From Sedimentisphaerales bacterium (GTDB lineage: Bacteria; Planctomycetota; Phycisphaerae; Sedimentisphaerales; Anaerohalosphaeraceae): a stretch of DNA of 33,462 nt. Numbering within the stretch: position 1 is the first letter of the stretch; each line of letters starts with the position of its first letter. A program made the translations under genes and the position numbers. The notes beneath the pieces were generated by a model. It ran no database searches. It was not told where the DNA came from and worked only from the letters and a program-made list of their open reading frames with translations. Shown here in pieces: positions 1 through 9,541 of this stretch. Where the stretch lies: positions 1 through 33,462 of the forward strand of contig JAFGPC010000141.1 in the NCBI GenBank assembly GCA_016926155.1. The letters are read 5' to 3'.

Positions 1-771
1 CAATCGACCTGTCAGCCCGTCGATGAGAGTCTGATGGAGCTGCTGATCTTTCTGGACTGTCTCAAGCGAGCCAGTGCCGCCCGGATTACCGCTGTGGTTC
101 CCTATTTCGGCTATGCTCGTCAGGACCGTAAAGACGCCGGACGCGTGCCGATTACGGCCAAGCTGGTAGCCAACCTGATATTCAGCGCCGGAGCCGATCG
201 TGTGTTATCCATAGATCTTCACGCCAAGCAGCTCCAGGGCTTTTTCGATATTCCCGTCGATCATCTGACGGCCGTGCCGGTCTTTGTGGATTATCTGGTG
301 CGGAAGAACATTGATGATCTAACGGTGGTAGCTCCGGATGTGGGCAATATGAAAACCGCGTCTTTGTACGCTTCGATCCTTGGCGCCGAGCTGGCAATCA
401 TCCATAAGCGGCGGATCACCGGCAATGTGGTCGAATCGGTCGAGATGATCGGCACGGTTGACGGGCGAAATGTTCTGATGTGTGACGATATGATCTCTAC
501 GGCCGGTACGGTATGCAGTGCCGCCGAGATGCTCAAATCACGCGGAGCCAGGCAAATTATCGTTGGCGCCACACATGGTGTGTTTGCCGGACAGGCGGTC
601 GAACGACTCAAGGAAGCGCCGTTTGACGAGATCATCGTTACCGATACAATTCCGCTCAACGGCGCCGTCAAGGAACTGAAAAACATCCGTGTGCTGTCGG
701 TTGCCGAATTGTTGGGCGAAGCGATTCGACGCATTCATAATAACGAATCAATCAGTAGTATGTTTGCATAA
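1..771 (+). CDS. prs: Ribose-phosphate pyrophosphokinase (PRPP synthetase), 5' truncated by window edge
   Basis: This enzyme makes phosphoribosyl pyrophosphate from ribose 5-phosphate and ATP for nucleotide, His and Trp synthesis in the cytoplasm. The reading frame is open from base 1, so about 60 N-terminal residues of the usual ~315 lie outside the window; 256 residues are visible. The flexible-loop motif YFGYARQDRK, the metal-binding segment around SIDLHAKQLQGFFD, the PDVGNMK segment and the PRPP-binding loop CDDMISTAGT are all present. The C-terminus ends in the family-like SISSMF. The position just ahead of rplY and pth is a common bacterial order. The first ATG in the window, at 34, lies inside the conserved domain and is not the start. 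Confidence 0.96.
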   Translation, partial: QSTCQPVDESLMELLIFLDCLKRASAARITAVVPYFGYARQDRKDAGRVPITAKLVANLIFSAGADRVLSIDLHAKQLQGFFDIPVDHLTAVPVFVDYLVRKNIDDLTVVAPDVGNMKTASLYASILGAELAIIHKRRITGNVVESVEMIGTVDGRNVLMCDDMISTAGTVCSAAEMLKSRGARQIIVGATHGVFAGQAVERLKEAPFDEIIVTDTIPLNGAVKELKNIRVLSVAELLGEAIRRIHNNESISSMFA

Positions 772-826
772 TCCGAAAAATGCGCCAAATCGGCGTCTCG
801 GAAAGGGAAACGTTTGTGAGGTTAAA

Positions 827-1471
827 ATGAGTCAGACATTGGGATTAAAAATGGAAGTTCGAAAGGATATTGGTTCCAAACCCGCATCACGGCTTCGTTG
901 CGACGGCAAGCTGCCCGCGATTGTGTACGGTCACCGGAAGGAACCGATCACGGTAACCATGAATCGACATGATTTTACCGAGGCGCTGCATCACGGGCAT
1001 CGTTTATTTGATGCCGAGCTGGACGGTCGCAAAGAGACAGTTCTGGTCAAGGCATTGCAATACGACTATCTGGGAAAAGACATCATTCATGTCGACCTGA
1101 TCCGTGTGGATCTCAGCGAAACCATACGCGTTACCGTTCCGATCAAGCAGGTCGGAACCAGCAAGGGCTCCCATGAGGGCGGCATGATCGATGAGATCCT
1201 GGACCATCTGGAAATTGAATGCCGTGTGAGCGAAATACCCGAAGTGATTCTGATTTCGGTCAAAGAGGTCGGCGTGGGCGATTCGGTGCATGCTCGCGAT
1301 GTACAGCTTCCGGCCGGCGCCAAGTTGATTACCGATTCCGAATCGCTGGTGCTGCATTGCCATACGGTTGCGGCGGCCAAGACGACCGAGGAACTGGAGG
1401 CCGAAGCGCCGGCGGCGCCGGAAGTGATCGGCGAGGTAAAGGAAGAAGAACCGGCCGAACCGTCGGAATAA
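827..1471 (+). CDS. rplY: 50S ribosomal protein L25/Ctc (long form)
   Basis: L25/TL5/Ctc binds 5S rRNA in the large subunit. The 214-residue product has the N-terminal L25 beta-barrel domain (DIGSKPASRLRCDGKLPAIVYG) and the extra C-terminal beta domain of the long TL5/Ctc form. It ends in an Ala/Glu-rich acidic tail from about residue 187. The frame stays open upstream to 689, but that would overlap prs. The ATG at 827 follows a GAGG about 5 bases upstream and gives the family-like N-terminus; an internal ATG at 851 is an alternative. It lies 55 bases after prs and 65 before pth, consistent with one transcript. Confidence 0.93.
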   Translation: MSQTLGLKMEVRKDIGSKPASRLRCDGKLPAIVYGHRKEPITVTMNRHDFTEALHHGHRLFDAELDGRKETVLVKALQYDYLGKDIIHVDLIRVDLSETIRVTVPIKQVGTSKGSHEGGMIDEILDHLEIECRVSEIPEVILISVKEVGVGDSVHARDVQLPAGAKLITDSESLVLHCHTVAAAKTTEELEAEAPAAPEVIGEVKEEEPAEPSE

Positions 1472-1536
1472 TCCGACGGCTTTGGCGATGCATGATGTGC
1501 CGATGGCGGCAGAAAGAAACAGGCTCAGCCGGATCC

Positions 1537-2136
1537 ATGACAGAAACAAAATTGATTGTTGGATTGGGCAACCCCGGCGCCGAATATGTCGGCACACGGC
1601 ATAATGCAGGCTTTGAGACGATCGATCGCCTCGCCGAGCGATTGGGTGTGGATGTAAAGAAAAAAAAATTCGGCGGGCTCTTTGGCGAAACCATATACGA
1701 AGATCGCAAGCTGCTGTTGCTGAAGCCGCAACAGTATATGAATTGCAGCGGACAGATAGTGGCGACGGCCATGGGCTTTTTCAAGCTGTCGATGGACGCT
1801 TTGCTGGTGATTACCGATGACATGGCCTTGCCGCCCGGGCGGATTCGCCTGCGGGCTCAGGGCTCAGCCGGCGGGCATAACGGGCTGGCCGACATCATTG
1901 GGTGTCTCAACAGGGATTTTGCCCGTTTGCGTATTGGAATAGGCACAGCGGGGACATCCGTTACACGGGATTATGTATTGTCCAGACCGGGCTCTGACGA
2001 TCGCGAACAGATCGATGACGCTATTAGCCGTGCTGTGCTGGCGGTTCTGTGCTGGGCCGCCGAAGGGATGGATCGAGCGATGAACCTGTTCAATGTGAAA
2101 TCAACAGATAACGAAACAGAGGTAAACAATCAATAA
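1537..2136 (+). CDS. pth: Peptidyl-tRNA hydrolase
   Basis: Pth hydrolyses the ester bond of peptidyl-tRNAs released from stalled ribosomes. The 199-residue length matches the bacterial family. Visible signatures are GLGNPGAEYVGTRHNAGF with the catalytic His at residue 22, the Asn in MNCSGQ (N69), the Asp in TDDMALPPG (D95) and GGHNGL near residues 112-117. The ORF is open far upstream, to 1219, inside rplY; that part is rejected because the conserved domain begins at once after the ATG at 1537. No strong ribosome binding site is seen before 1537. Upstream ATGs at 1492 and 1495 are possible but would add a non-conserved leader. Confidence 0.95.
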   Translation: MTETKLIVGLGNPGAEYVGTRHNAGFETIDRLAERLGVDVKKKKFGGLFGETIYEDRKLLLLKPQQYMNCSGQIVATAMGFFKLSMDALLVITDDMALPPGRIRLRAQGSAGGHNGLADIIGCLNRDFARLRIGIGTAGTSVTRDYVLSRPGSDDREQIDDAISRAVLAVLCWAAEGMDRAMNLFNVKSTDNETEVNNQ

Positions 2137-2154
2137 ACGATTGGAGGTACAAGT

Positions 2155-2637
2155 TTGGAAACGGTGACCAAGAGATTATATGAGGCGATGTTCCTGGTAG
2201 ACACGGCCCTGGCCGCGTCCGACTGGCAGGGTGTCAACGACACGATCGGGCAGGTTCTTGCCAAGGCAGACGCCGATATTGTGTCTATGAAGAAGTGGGA
2301 TGAGCGTCGATTGGCCTATGACGTGGACGGAAAGAGCCGCGGGACGTACATCCTCGTGTATTTCCGTTGTGATACGGATAAAATCACGGACATCGAACGC
2401 TCCGTCCGGCTTTCCGAGCGGATCATGCGAGTGCTGGTGCTTCGCACCGACCGGATGAGTGCCGATGACATGAACAAGCAGACACCGCTGGAAGAGGTTG
2501 AGTCCTCCGATGCCGCGGCGGTTGAGGCCGCCCGCGCTCGTGCTGAAGCACGCCGCCTTTCCGAGGAAGAAGAGGACAACAAAGACGAGATAGATGACGA
2601 TGATTTTGATGATACCGACGAGCAGGACAATCAATAG
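2155..2637 (+). CDS. rpsF: 30S ribosomal protein S6 with long acidic C-terminal tail, TTG start
   Basis: S6 binds the central domain of 16S rRNA as a partner of S18, encoded two genes downstream. The domain occupies about residues 5-105 (YEAMFLVDTALA, KKWDERRLAYDVDGKSRGTY, VLRTD). The start is TTG at 2155, chosen because GGAGG at 2143-2147 sits 7 bases upstream and no ATG fits. The protein is 160 residues, well over the usual ~95-135. The excess is a charged extension in which 16 of the last 24 residues (137-160) are Asp or Glu. Acidic S6 tails occur in some bacteria (E. coli S6 receives added glutamates), so the tail is plausible as well as unusual in size. Confidence 0.94.
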   Translation: METVTKRLYEAMFLVDTALAASDWQGVNDTIGQVLAKADADIVSMKKWDERRLAYDVDGKSRGTYILVYFRCDTDKITDIERSVRLSERIMRVLVLRTDRMSADDMNKQTPLEEVESSDAAAVEAARARAEARRLSEEEEDNKDEIDDDDFDDTDEQDNQ

Positions 2638-2681
2638 TTTGTCACTGAACTCGGACTTGCGGTTAAGGAAGGGATACAGCG

Positions 2682-3140
2682 ATGGCAAGCTATAACAAGG
2701 TAATTCTGCTGGGCAACCTGACGCGGGATCCGGAGTTGCGGTATACTCCCTCCCAGACGGCGGTGGTGGACTTTGGGCTGGCGACCAATCGGCGTTGGCG
2801 CGGGCAGGACGGCAGCGAACGCAATGAGACGTGTTTTGTCGATTGTACGATGTTCGGAAAACGAGCCGAAGTGATCAGCCGGTATTTCAAAAAGGGAACG
2901 CCCATTTTTGTCGATGGCCGTTTGACGTATGATACCTGGACGGCTCAGGACGGTTCGAAACGCAGTAAGCTCAAGGTTACTGTCGAAAATTTCGAATTCG
3001 TCGGTCAGGGCAACCAATCCGGCAACGGGGGCGCGGGGCGCGGAGGCGCTTTCGGGGGTGGCGGACCCGCCGACCAATCGGCGCCCACGGACGACGACTT
3101 CGGACAAGCCCCCTTTGGGAGCGACGATATCCCGTTCTAA
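2682..3140 (+). CDS. ssb: Single-stranded DNA-binding protein
   Basis: SSB coats single-stranded DNA and recruits replication and repair enzymes. The OB fold covers about residues 1-107 (YNKVILLGNLTRDPELRY, FVDCTMFGKRAEV, KGTPIFVDGRL). A Gly-rich linker follows, and the acidic tip ends in DDIPF, the standard partner-docking motif. The length of 152 residues is normal. The ATG at 2682 has an AAGGAAGGG sequence upstream. It sits between rpsF and rpsR, the classic rpsF-ssb-rpsR order. Confidence 0.97.
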   Translation: MASYNKVILLGNLTRDPELRYTPSQTAVVDFGLATNRRWRGQDGSERNETCFVDCTMFGKRAEVISRYFKKGTPIFVDGRLTYDTWTAQDGSKRSKLKVTVENFEFVGQGNQSGNGGAGRGGAFGGGGPADQSAPTDDDFGQAPFGSDDIPF

Positions 3141-3211
3141 ACTGTAAAGACAAACCGACTTTCGGATTGTAATCAGGTCAAAACTAGTGTAGGGTATGTG
3201 GGAAATAAAAA

Positions 3212-3472
3212 ATGAGAGGCACCAGACAGGTAAAAAAACGAAGAAAAAAACGATTTACGACCGGAATTCGCGAGCAAAATCAATGTCGATTCTGCCGGGA
3301 AGGGGTCAAGTACATTGACTACAAGGACGTTGCGGTCCTGCAGAAGCTGTTGACCAACCGCGGCAAGATTTTTAGCCGCAAACGAAGCGGCAACTGCGCC
3401 AAGTGCCAGCGGATGGTCAAACGGGCGATCAAACGGGCCCGGTATATGGCCTTACTGCCGTTTACCAATTGA
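3212..3472 (+). CDS. rpsR: 30S ribosomal protein S18, zinc-binding form
   Basis: S18 pairs with S6 on the platform of the small subunit. The 86-residue product has the conserved core ([34 protein letters not shown]). Four cysteines in two CxxC pairs (C25/C28 and C62/C65) mark the zinc-binding, C-plus version of the protein rather than the zinc-free paralogue. The N-terminus is strongly basic. The gene lies 71 bases after ssb and 71 before rplI. Confidence 0.95.
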   Translation: MRGTRQVKKRRKKRFTTGIREQNQCRFCREGVKYIDYKDVAVLQKLLTNRGKIFSRKRSGNCAKCQRMVKRAIKRARYMALLPFTN

Positions 3473-3543
3473 TCGCGCCGGAATGGACGAACCGTTTGTC
3501 CGACGGCAATGCAAAAACCGCAATCCAATCCTGGAGATGATGT

Positions 3544-4026
3544 ATGAAATTGTTATTATGTGAAGATGTGGAAAAGCTAGGCTATCTCGGCGACATAATC
3601 GAGGTCAAGAACGGCTACGCCCGTAACTACCTGCTGCCGCAAGGTTTGGCGATGGTTCCCAGCGAGACCAATATCAAATCTCTGGCTGAAGAAAAGGGCC
3701 AACGTGCCGAACAGCGGAAACTGGCCAGGACTCAACTGGAAAAAGCCGCCCAGGCTGTCGAGGGCGCTGAGGCGGTGATCGCCGCTAAGGCCAACGAGCA
3801 GGGGCACCTGTTCGGATCGGTCAACGAAAAGCAGATTGCCGACAATCTGCGGGCTCAGGGCTTTGACATTGCCGATCGGATGGTATATCTGGGCGAGCAT
3901 ATTAAGGAGGTAGGGACTCACGAGGTCACTCTAAAGCTGGCTGCGGACCTGACCGCTACAATAAAAGTAGTGGTCGTATCTCAGGATGAGACCGTTGAAT
4001 CCATCAACCCGGACAAGGAAGGATAA
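3544..4026 (+). CDS. rplI: 50S ribosomal protein L9
   Basis: L9 binds 23S rRNA and spans the subunit interface. The 160-residue product has the N-terminal domain signature (MKLLLCEDVEKLGYLGDIIE, KNGYARNYLLPQGLA). A long central helix (about residues 43-75) and the C-terminal RNA-binding domain (GHLFGSVNEKQIAD) follow. GGAG about 9 bases ahead of the ATG supports the start. Its 3' end may overlap dnaB by 41 bases if the longest dnaB start is used. Confidence 0.96.
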   Translation: MKLLLCEDVEKLGYLGDIIEVKNGYARNYLLPQGLAMVPSETNIKSLAEEKGQRAEQRKLARTQLEKAAQAVEGAEAVIAAKANEQGHLFGSVNEKQIADNLRAQGFDIADRMVYLGEHIKEVGTHEVTLKLAADLTATIKVVVVSQDETVESINPDKEG

Positions 4027-5407
4027 CGATTCGGCGACGGCCGTGGTTCATCGCCCGGTCGAAATGCCCGGTCGTCCCATGCCCGAAAGCCTCGAAGCCG
4101 AGGCGGCCGTGCTGGGATCTATGGTTCTGGATCGCGAGTGCATCGGCCTGGTGATCCAGGTCTTGACGACCGAGTCTTTTTATCGCCCGGAACACCGGAT
4201 GATTTTCGATGCGCTGGTGGCGTTGTATGAACGCAACAGCGATATCGACCTGGTCTTGTTGCGCAATGAATTGCGGACTCGCAAACAGCTCGAAGCGGTC
4301 GGGGGGGTGGACTATCTTGTACAGGTTGCCGAGTCGGTTCCATCGGCGGCCAGCGCCGAATATTATTCCCGCATTGTGCACGACAAGTCCCTGCTGCGTC
4401 AACTGGTTCACGCCAGTAACGACATTCTGAACGATGCCTATGATGAAGGCGGCGAGGTGTCTGAAAAGCTGGATGCCGCCGAGCGGCGTATTTTTTCTGT
4501 GACGGAGAAAAAGCTGTCCGGATCGGCGATCCCGATTAAAAGCCTGCTGACCGAGGCGTTCGAAAGTATCGAATCCCGCAAGGGAGGTTTAACGGGTTTG
4601 CCAACCGGATTTTATGAGTTGAATGACAAGTTGTGTGGACTGCAGAAGGGAGAAATGATCATTGTTGCCGCCCGCCCGAGTATGGGCAAAACCAGCCTGG
4701 CGATGAATATCGCCGAGCATATCGGTGCCGACAACGACCTTCCGGTAGCGATTTTTTCGCTGGAAATGGGTAAGCGGCAACTGGTCGAACGGCTGTTGTG
4801 TAGCCGCAGCCACATTGATGCCCAGTTGGTTCGCCGCGGCACCCTGAGCACAGAGCAGTTCGAAGAACTGACCAGGGCCGGCAGCGAGTTGTTTGAAAAG
4901 CCCATTTATATTGATGATACACCCGGTTCTACCCCGCTGGAAATCCGCGCCAAGTGCCGCCGGCTCAAGAGCCAATACGATATTCAGTGCGTGTTTATCG
5001 ATTACTTGCAATTGATGAGCCTGGGTGGGCGGGTCGAATCGCGTCAACAGGAAGTCAGCGCAATCTCGCGCGGGCTCAAGGCCCTGGCCCGCGAACTGGA
5101 AATACCCGTTGTGGTGCTCAGCCAGCTCAACCGTGCCGCCGAGGGCCGCGAAGGACACCGGCCTCGTATGAGCGATCTGCGTGACAGCGGCAGTATTGAA
5201 CAGGATGCCGATGTGATCCTGTTGCTGCATCGAGAATCATATTATCATCGTGGCGACCCGGAATATCCCCAGGATGGACCCGACACCAACAAAGCCGAGG
5301 TGATCATTGCCAAACAGCGTAATGGCCCCACCGGGGTTGTCGAGCTGATCTTCGACGGAGCGATCACGCGTTTCAAGAATCCTTACGAAGGATCCGAACC
5401 ATACTAG
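3986..5407 (+). CDS. dnaB: Replicative DNA helicase DnaB
   Basis: DnaB is the hexameric helicase of the replication fork. The N-terminal DnaB domain starts at PESLEAEAAVLGSMVLD. The RecA-like motor follows, with Walker A ARPSMGKTS (Lys 235), the FSLEMGKRQLVERL motif, Walker B VFIDYLQLM, and the C-terminal SQLNRAAE and SDLRDSGSIEQDAD motifs. The length of 473 residues is typical and no intein is seen. The start is uncertain: ATG 3986 overlaps rplI by 41 bases, while GTG 4043 and ATG 4064 are in frame and would avoid the overlap. The stop is only 8 bases before bamA, which suggests co-transcription. Confidence 0.94.
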   Translation: MRPLNPSTRTRKDNDSATAVVHRPVEMPGRPMPESLEAEAAVLGSMVLDRECIGLVIQVLTTESFYRPEHRMIFDALVALYERNSDIDLVLLRNELRTRKQLEAVGGVDYLVQVAESVPSAASAEYYSRIVHDKSLLRQLVHASNDILNDAYDEGGEVSEKLDAAERRIFSVTEKKLSGSAIPIKSLLTEAFESIESRKGGLTGLPTGFYELNDKLCGLQKGEMIIVAARPSMGKTSLAMNIAEHIGADNDLPVAIFSLEMGKRQLVERLLCSRSHIDAQLVRRGTLSTEQFEELTRAGSELFEKPIYIDDTPGSTPLEIRAKCRRLKSQYDIQCVFIDYLQLMSLGGRVESRQQEVSAISRGLKALARELEIPVVVLSQLNRAAEGREGHRPRMSDLRDSGSIEQDADVILLLHRESYYHRGDPEYPQDGPDTNKAEVIIAKQRNGPTGVVELIFDGAITRFKNPYEGSEPY

Positions 5408-5415
5408 GAGACAGC

Positions 5416-7794
5416 ATGACGTTGGGTACGGCGGGAAGAAAAACACAAGGTATGGCATGGATTGTCATCTCTATACTGCTGTTTGGTGTGGGATGGTGCA
5501 GCGCCCAGGAACCATCGCAAGTGAATCTGGAATCACTGCGGATCGGCAGTATTGAGGTCAGCGGAAATGTAAGCCTTGGCCGTGCAGATATACTCTCGAG
5601 CGTACGTGCTCGGACGGGGGAGTTGTTTGACACCGCTTCAGTCGAGGAGGATATCAAACGTCTGGCTAGGTTGGAAGGTGTAGAATACGCCTATTATAAC
5701 ACGGCAGTGGCGGACGGACAGATCAAGCTGACCTACGTTGTCGTGGAGCGGAACCTAGTGCGCGAAATCGTTTTCATCGGCAATAAACATTTTAAAGATG
5801 TTTCTCTGACCAAGGAACTGGGATTCAAGGTTGGGGATTATCTCGATGCGTTCCAGGCCGGTGCGGCGGTGGAGGCGATTGCGGAGAAATATCAAAGTAA
5901 GGGCTACGCCTTCGTCGAGGTCATATTAGACGAGGCCAAGATGAATCGGGGTCGGGTCGAATACGCCATTCAGGAGGGGCCGCGCGTCAAGGTCAAGGAC
6001 GTCCGGTTTCGCGGCAACCAGTCTCTGGAATCGGAGGAACTGAAAAAAGTAATCAAAACGCGAACCCGCAAATTTCTTTTCTGGTCAGTGGACTACACCA
6101 AAGAAAAACTGGAAGCCGATGTGCTCAAGTTGCAGGAGGCCTATCTGAAAGCCGCCTTTCTGAATGCTGCGATTACGACCGAGACCGAATTTCTCGAGGA
6201 CAGGACGGGGACCATCGTCACATTTGTAATCGACGAAGGCCGGGAATACATCGTGCGACAGATCACGTTCCAGGGCAATACATACTTTGACGAAGACACG
6301 CTCCGGCAGAATTTAAAACTCGTCGAAGACAATAAATATACTCCGCAGCGTGCCGAACGCGATATCAAGGAAATACGAGACTTATATCTGGCCGAGGGCT
6401 TTGTGGATGCGGCGGTAACGCATAGACGCAGCTTTGTGGGCGATTCTCAAGTGGATGTGGATTTCGAAATTGTCGAAGGCCGGCGTTTTAAAATCGGCCG
6501 TATCGACATCGCCGGCAATGAAACGATTAAAGACAACGTCTTTCGCCATGTACTCGACGAAGAGGGTTTTACGCCGGGACAGTGGTATAATGCCGAGATC
6601 GCCCGCGGAGACGGAAAGGGAGACCTGGAAACGATTGTGCGTCGCACGACCATTACTCAGTCGGCCAAAATCACGCCGGCCCCGCCCGAGCCGGATAGCG
6701 ATTTGCGTAGTGCTACCCTCAGTGTAATCGAAGGCCAGACCGGATCGATCATGTTCGGTGCCGGAGTTGCCAGTGACAGCGGCGTGATGGGACAGATCGT
6801 TTACGATCAGAGAAACTTCGACATTTCCGACTGGCCGGAAAACCTGGCCGAATTGATTCATGGCAAGGCCTTCAAGGGAGCCGGACAGCAGTTTCGTATC
6901 AGCCTCAATCCCGGAACCGTAGTCAGCACCTGGCAGGTCAGCTTTACTGAACCGTACCTGTACGATCTTCCCGTTTCATTTGAGGTTGGCGGTTACGGCT
7001 TTGAACGCTGGCGCGAGTCGTACGACGAAGATCGAACCAAGGCATATGTCACTTTGGAAAAGCGATACCAGGACGATTGGCGTCGCGGTATCAGTTTTCG
7101 TGCCGAGAATGTGAAAGTGACGGATCTGGAATGGGATACACCAAGGCAAGTACGGGACGATGAAGGAAGCAATACTTTATTCGGGGCTCGTTTCTTCTTT
7201 CGAAAGGATACCACCGACAATCGCTACACTCCTAGTTCGGGGTACAATTTCACCGCCGGATATGAACAGGTGGTGGGCGACTATACGTTCGGGATTGTCA
7301 GTGCAACACAACGATGGTATCGTACGGTCTATGAGGACCTGGCCGAGCGAAAAACAGTGCTGGAGACCAAACTGTACGGGGCCGGCATCGTTGGCGGGGA
7401 TGCCCCCGTCTATGAAAAGTTCTATGCCGGCGGCACCGGTTCGATCCGCGGCTTCGATTATCGCGGCGTCAGCCCCCGCGGCCTGCAGTACAATCCTTAC
7501 ACGCCCATCACCAATCCTGAGCGGAAAGACCCGATCGGAAGCGATTGGATCCTAACCGGCAATGTGGAACTTGCGGTACCGCTGGAAAGCGATGTCTTGT
7601 CATGGCTCTTTTTTGTCGATGCCGGCGCCGTCGACACTGGTGGAGTACGTGCTTCGGTCGGTACGGGAATTCAGATCTTGCTACCGCAGTGGTTCGGTCC
7701 GGTTCCCATGCGTTTCGAAATTGCCGCTCCATTCATGAAGGAAAGTGAGGATGAAACGCGCACTTTCAGCTTTTCGGTCGGAGCTTTATTCTGA
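5416..7794 (+). CDS. bamA: Outer membrane protein assembly factor BamA (Omp85)
   Basis: BamA inserts beta-barrel proteins into the outer membrane. The 792-residue product begins with a signal peptide (hydrophobic residues about 13-28, cleavage likely after CSA near 30). POTRA repeats follow over about residues 40-430, recognisable from recurring blocks such as VRFRGNQSLESEELKK and ITFQGNTYFDEDTLRQ. The C-terminal half is the barrel. The loop-6 motif SIRGFDYRG places the conserved RGF at 678-680, and the protein ends in Phe as barrel proteins do. AGGAG at 5406-5410 precedes the ATG. It heads the outer-membrane part of the gene train with ompH/skp, lpxD, lpxC-fabZ and lpxA. Confidence 0.95.
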   Translation: MTLGTAGRKTQGMAWIVISILLFGVGWCSAQEPSQVNLESLRIGSIEVSGNVSLGRADILSSVRARTGELFDTASVEEDIKRLARLEGVEYAYYNTAVADGQIKLTYVVVERNLVREIVFIGNKHFKDVSLTKELGFKVGDYLDAFQAGAAVEAIAEKYQSKGYAFVEVILDEAKMNRGRVEYAIQEGPRVKVKDVRFRGNQSLESEELKKVIKTRTRKFLFWSVDYTKEKLEADVLKLQEAYLKAAFLNAAITTETEFLEDRTGTIVTFVIDEGREYIVRQITFQGNTYFDEDTLRQNLKLVEDNKYTPQRAERDIKEIRDLYLAEGFVDAAVTHRRSFVGDSQVDVDFEIVEGRRFKIGRIDIAGNETIKDNVFRHVLDEEGFTPGQWYNAEIARGDGKGDLETIVRRTTITQSAKITPAPPEPDSDLRSATLSVIEGQTGSIMFGAGVASDSGVMGQIVYDQRNFDISDWPENLAELIHGKAFKGAGQQFRISLNPGTVVSTWQVSFTEPYLYDLPVSFEVGGYGFERWRESYDEDRTKAYVTLEKRYQDDWRRGISFRAENVKVTDLEWDTPRQVRDDEGSNTLFGARFFFRKDTTDNRYTPSSGYNFTAGYEQVVGDYTFGIVSATQRWYRTVYEDLAERKTVLETKLYGAGIVGGDAPVYEKFYAGGTGSIRGFDYRGVSPRGLQYNPYTPITNPERKDPIGSDWILTGNVELAVPLESDVLSWLFFVDAGAVDTGGVRASVGTGIQILLPQWFGPVPMRFEIAAPFMKESEDETRTFSFSVGALF

Positions 7795-7831
7795 GAAACA
7801 GGAATCTTTTTTGTGACGGAAGGAAAACAGT

Positions 7832-8425
7832 ATGAAATCATCGAATTTCGTGATGGCTTTATTATTCGTGGCGGCGTTGGTATTTGCTCTGGGGTATAAT
7901 CACGGCAACGCCAATGCCCGGATTACCGTGGTTCCAGCCAAAGTGGGCGTAGTGAACGTCAACAGCATTTTGCAGAACAGCAAGAAACACAAGACCTGGC
8001 AGGAAAAAATGGGAGTCGAAGAAAGCCAGATCCAGGCAGAAATGGATAAACTCAAGAGCGAGCTGGAATTTATCAATAAAGATATGGCTACATTGAAAAA
8101 AGGTTCACCCGAACATATCAAACTCCTCCGGGAAGTTGCCGAGAAGGACGGCATTTATCAGGCCAAACAGCAGTACTATGAACAGGAAATGACCATGAAA
8201 GTCAAGGCCTGGACCGAAAGCCTCTATCAGGATATCCAAACCAAGATTGCCGAAGTCGCCAAAGCCAATGGTCTGGACGTTGTGCTCGGGGCCGAGGATG
8301 TGGAGTTGCCCGGCGCCAATATGCGTGAGCTTCTGCTGGACATCAAGACCAACAAAGTGCTCTACCATGCCGAGGGGCTGGACATCACCACCGAAGTTCT
8401 GGCGGCTCTGGACGCCGGGTCCTAG
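7832..8425 (+). CDS. Periplasmic OmpH/Skp-family chaperone
   Basis: Skp-type chaperones hold unfolded outer-membrane proteins in the periplasm for BamA. The 197-residue product has an N-terminal signal segment (about residues 7-29, ending GNANA) and the OmpH opening [11 protein letters not shown] long charged coiled coil covers about residues 55-125 (EEKMG-like heptads, [19 protein letters not shown]). The C-terminal strand region includes [16 protein letters not shown]. The size is close to the family norm of about 160-200. The gene order bamA-skp-lpxD matches the order in many proteobacteria, supporting the call despite weak sequence conservation in this family. Confidence 0.87.
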   Translation: MKSSNFVMALLFVAALVFALGYNHGNANARITVVPAKVGVVNVNSILQNSKKHKTWQEKMGVEESQIQAEMDKLKSELEFINKDMATLKKGSPEHIKLLREVAEKDGIYQAKQQYYEQEMTMKVKAWTESLYQDIQTKIAEVAKANGLDVVLGAEDVELPGANMRELLLDIKTNKVLYHAEGLDITTEVLAALDAGS

Positions 8426-8442
8426 TCGGGAGAACAGTCAGG

Positions 8443-9495
8443 ATGGACCAGTCGGTAGTGATGTTGACACTCGATCAGATCGCCGAAACAATTGGCGGCA
8501 GGGTGATTGGAGACGGCTCGATCAAGATCCGTTCGGTTAATTCCCTTGCCGAAGCCCAACCCGGACAGATCACATTTATCACATCCGAACGGCATGCCGG
8601 CCTACTTTCCGGCTCGAAGGCCTCGGCGGTGATGGTTGCTGTGCCGCTTGAGGATGTCCACATTGCCCAACTCCTGGTGGCCGATTTGCAGTCTGCCCTG
8701 ATCGCAGTTCTTGATTTGTTTGCTCCCCATCTTAAAAAGCCTTCTGTTGGGCTTCATCCGACGGCGGTTGTGGACGAATCAGCCACGATCCATCCGAGTG
8801 CTTGTATCGGCCCGCATTGCACGATAGGGCCCAATGTAGCTATTGGCGAGGAAACGGTTCTGGAATCCGGATGCAGGGTAGGGGAGAATTCGTCTATTGG
8901 CCGGGGGAGCTACCTCCATGCCAACGTGGTTATATACCCGAATTGTCACATCGGAAATACCTGTATTCTCCATTCCAACTCGACCATCGGAGCCACCGGT
9001 TTCGGGTACTATCCGGTCGAAGGAAGACCAAAGTTGATTCCCCATAACGGCGGGGTTATAATAGAAGACGGCGTGGAAATCGGCGCTAATAGTTGTGTCG
9101 ACAGAGCCAAATTTGGCAATACGGTAATCGGGGCCGGCACCAAGATCGACAACCTGGTGCAGATTGCCCATAATGTAATCATCGGGCGTTGTTGTCTGAT
9201 CGCCGGGCAAACCGGGGTAGCCGGGAGTACTTGCTTGGGCGACGGGGTGATTATGGCCGGCGATTCTGGAGCCAGCGACCATATTACCATCGGTGATGGA
9301 GCTATAGTTGGCGCTTGTTCCAAGTTGTTTGATGATATCGGGCCCGGGGAAAAGGTGTTTGGCGTTCCGGCCATGGATGTGGGTAAGGCCCGTCGGATCA
9401 ATGTTCTGACAAGGCGTCTCCCAGATTTGGCGACTCGACTCAAGACACTGGAAAAACAGGTCGATCAACTGTTAGCCGAAAAAGACAACCGGTAG
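8443..9495 (+). CDS. lpxD: UDP-3-O-acylglucosamine N-acyltransferase LpxD
   Basis: LpxD adds the second acyl chain in lipid A synthesis, at the inner face of the cytoplasmic membrane. The 350-residue product has the N-terminal uridine-binding domain (about 1-100). A left-handed beta helix of hexapeptide repeats follows ([20 protein letters not shown] and onward), including the GATGFGYYP segment. The family His lies in QIAHNVIIG at residue 243, matching E. coli His239. The C-terminus is a short helix. GGGAGA lies about 10 bases before the ATG at 8443; an ATG at 8461 is a possible alternative. The gap to the OmpH/Skp gene is 17 bases. Confidence 0.95.
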   Translation: MDQSVVMLTLDQIAETIGGRVIGDGSIKIRSVNSLAEAQPGQITFITSERHAGLLSGSKASAVMVAVPLEDVHIAQLLVADLQSALIAVLDLFAPHLKKPSVGLHPTAVVDESATIHPSACIGPHCTIGPNVAIGEETVLESGCRVGENSSIGRGSYLHANVVIYPNCHIGNTCILHSNSTIGATGFGYYPVEGRPKLIPHNGGVIIEDGVEIGANSCVDRAKFGNTVIGAGTKIDNLVQIAHNVIIGRCCLIAGQTGVAGSTCLGDGVIMAGDSGASDHITIGDGAIVGACSKLFDDIGPGEKVFGVPAMDVGKARRINVLTRRLPDLATRLKTLEKQVDQLLAEKDNR

Positions 9496-9541
9496 CGCCA
9501 CGTCCGGTAAAATGTGGTACGGATAAGGAAATCGCGCTGTC

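Noticed and set aside
689-826. N-terminal extension of L25 to 689
   Set aside because: It would overlap prs and adds residues not found in the family; ATG 827 has a better context.
1219-1536. N-terminal extension of Pth to 1219
   Set aside because: It lies within rplY in another frame and is compositionally random; the Pth domain begins at 1537.
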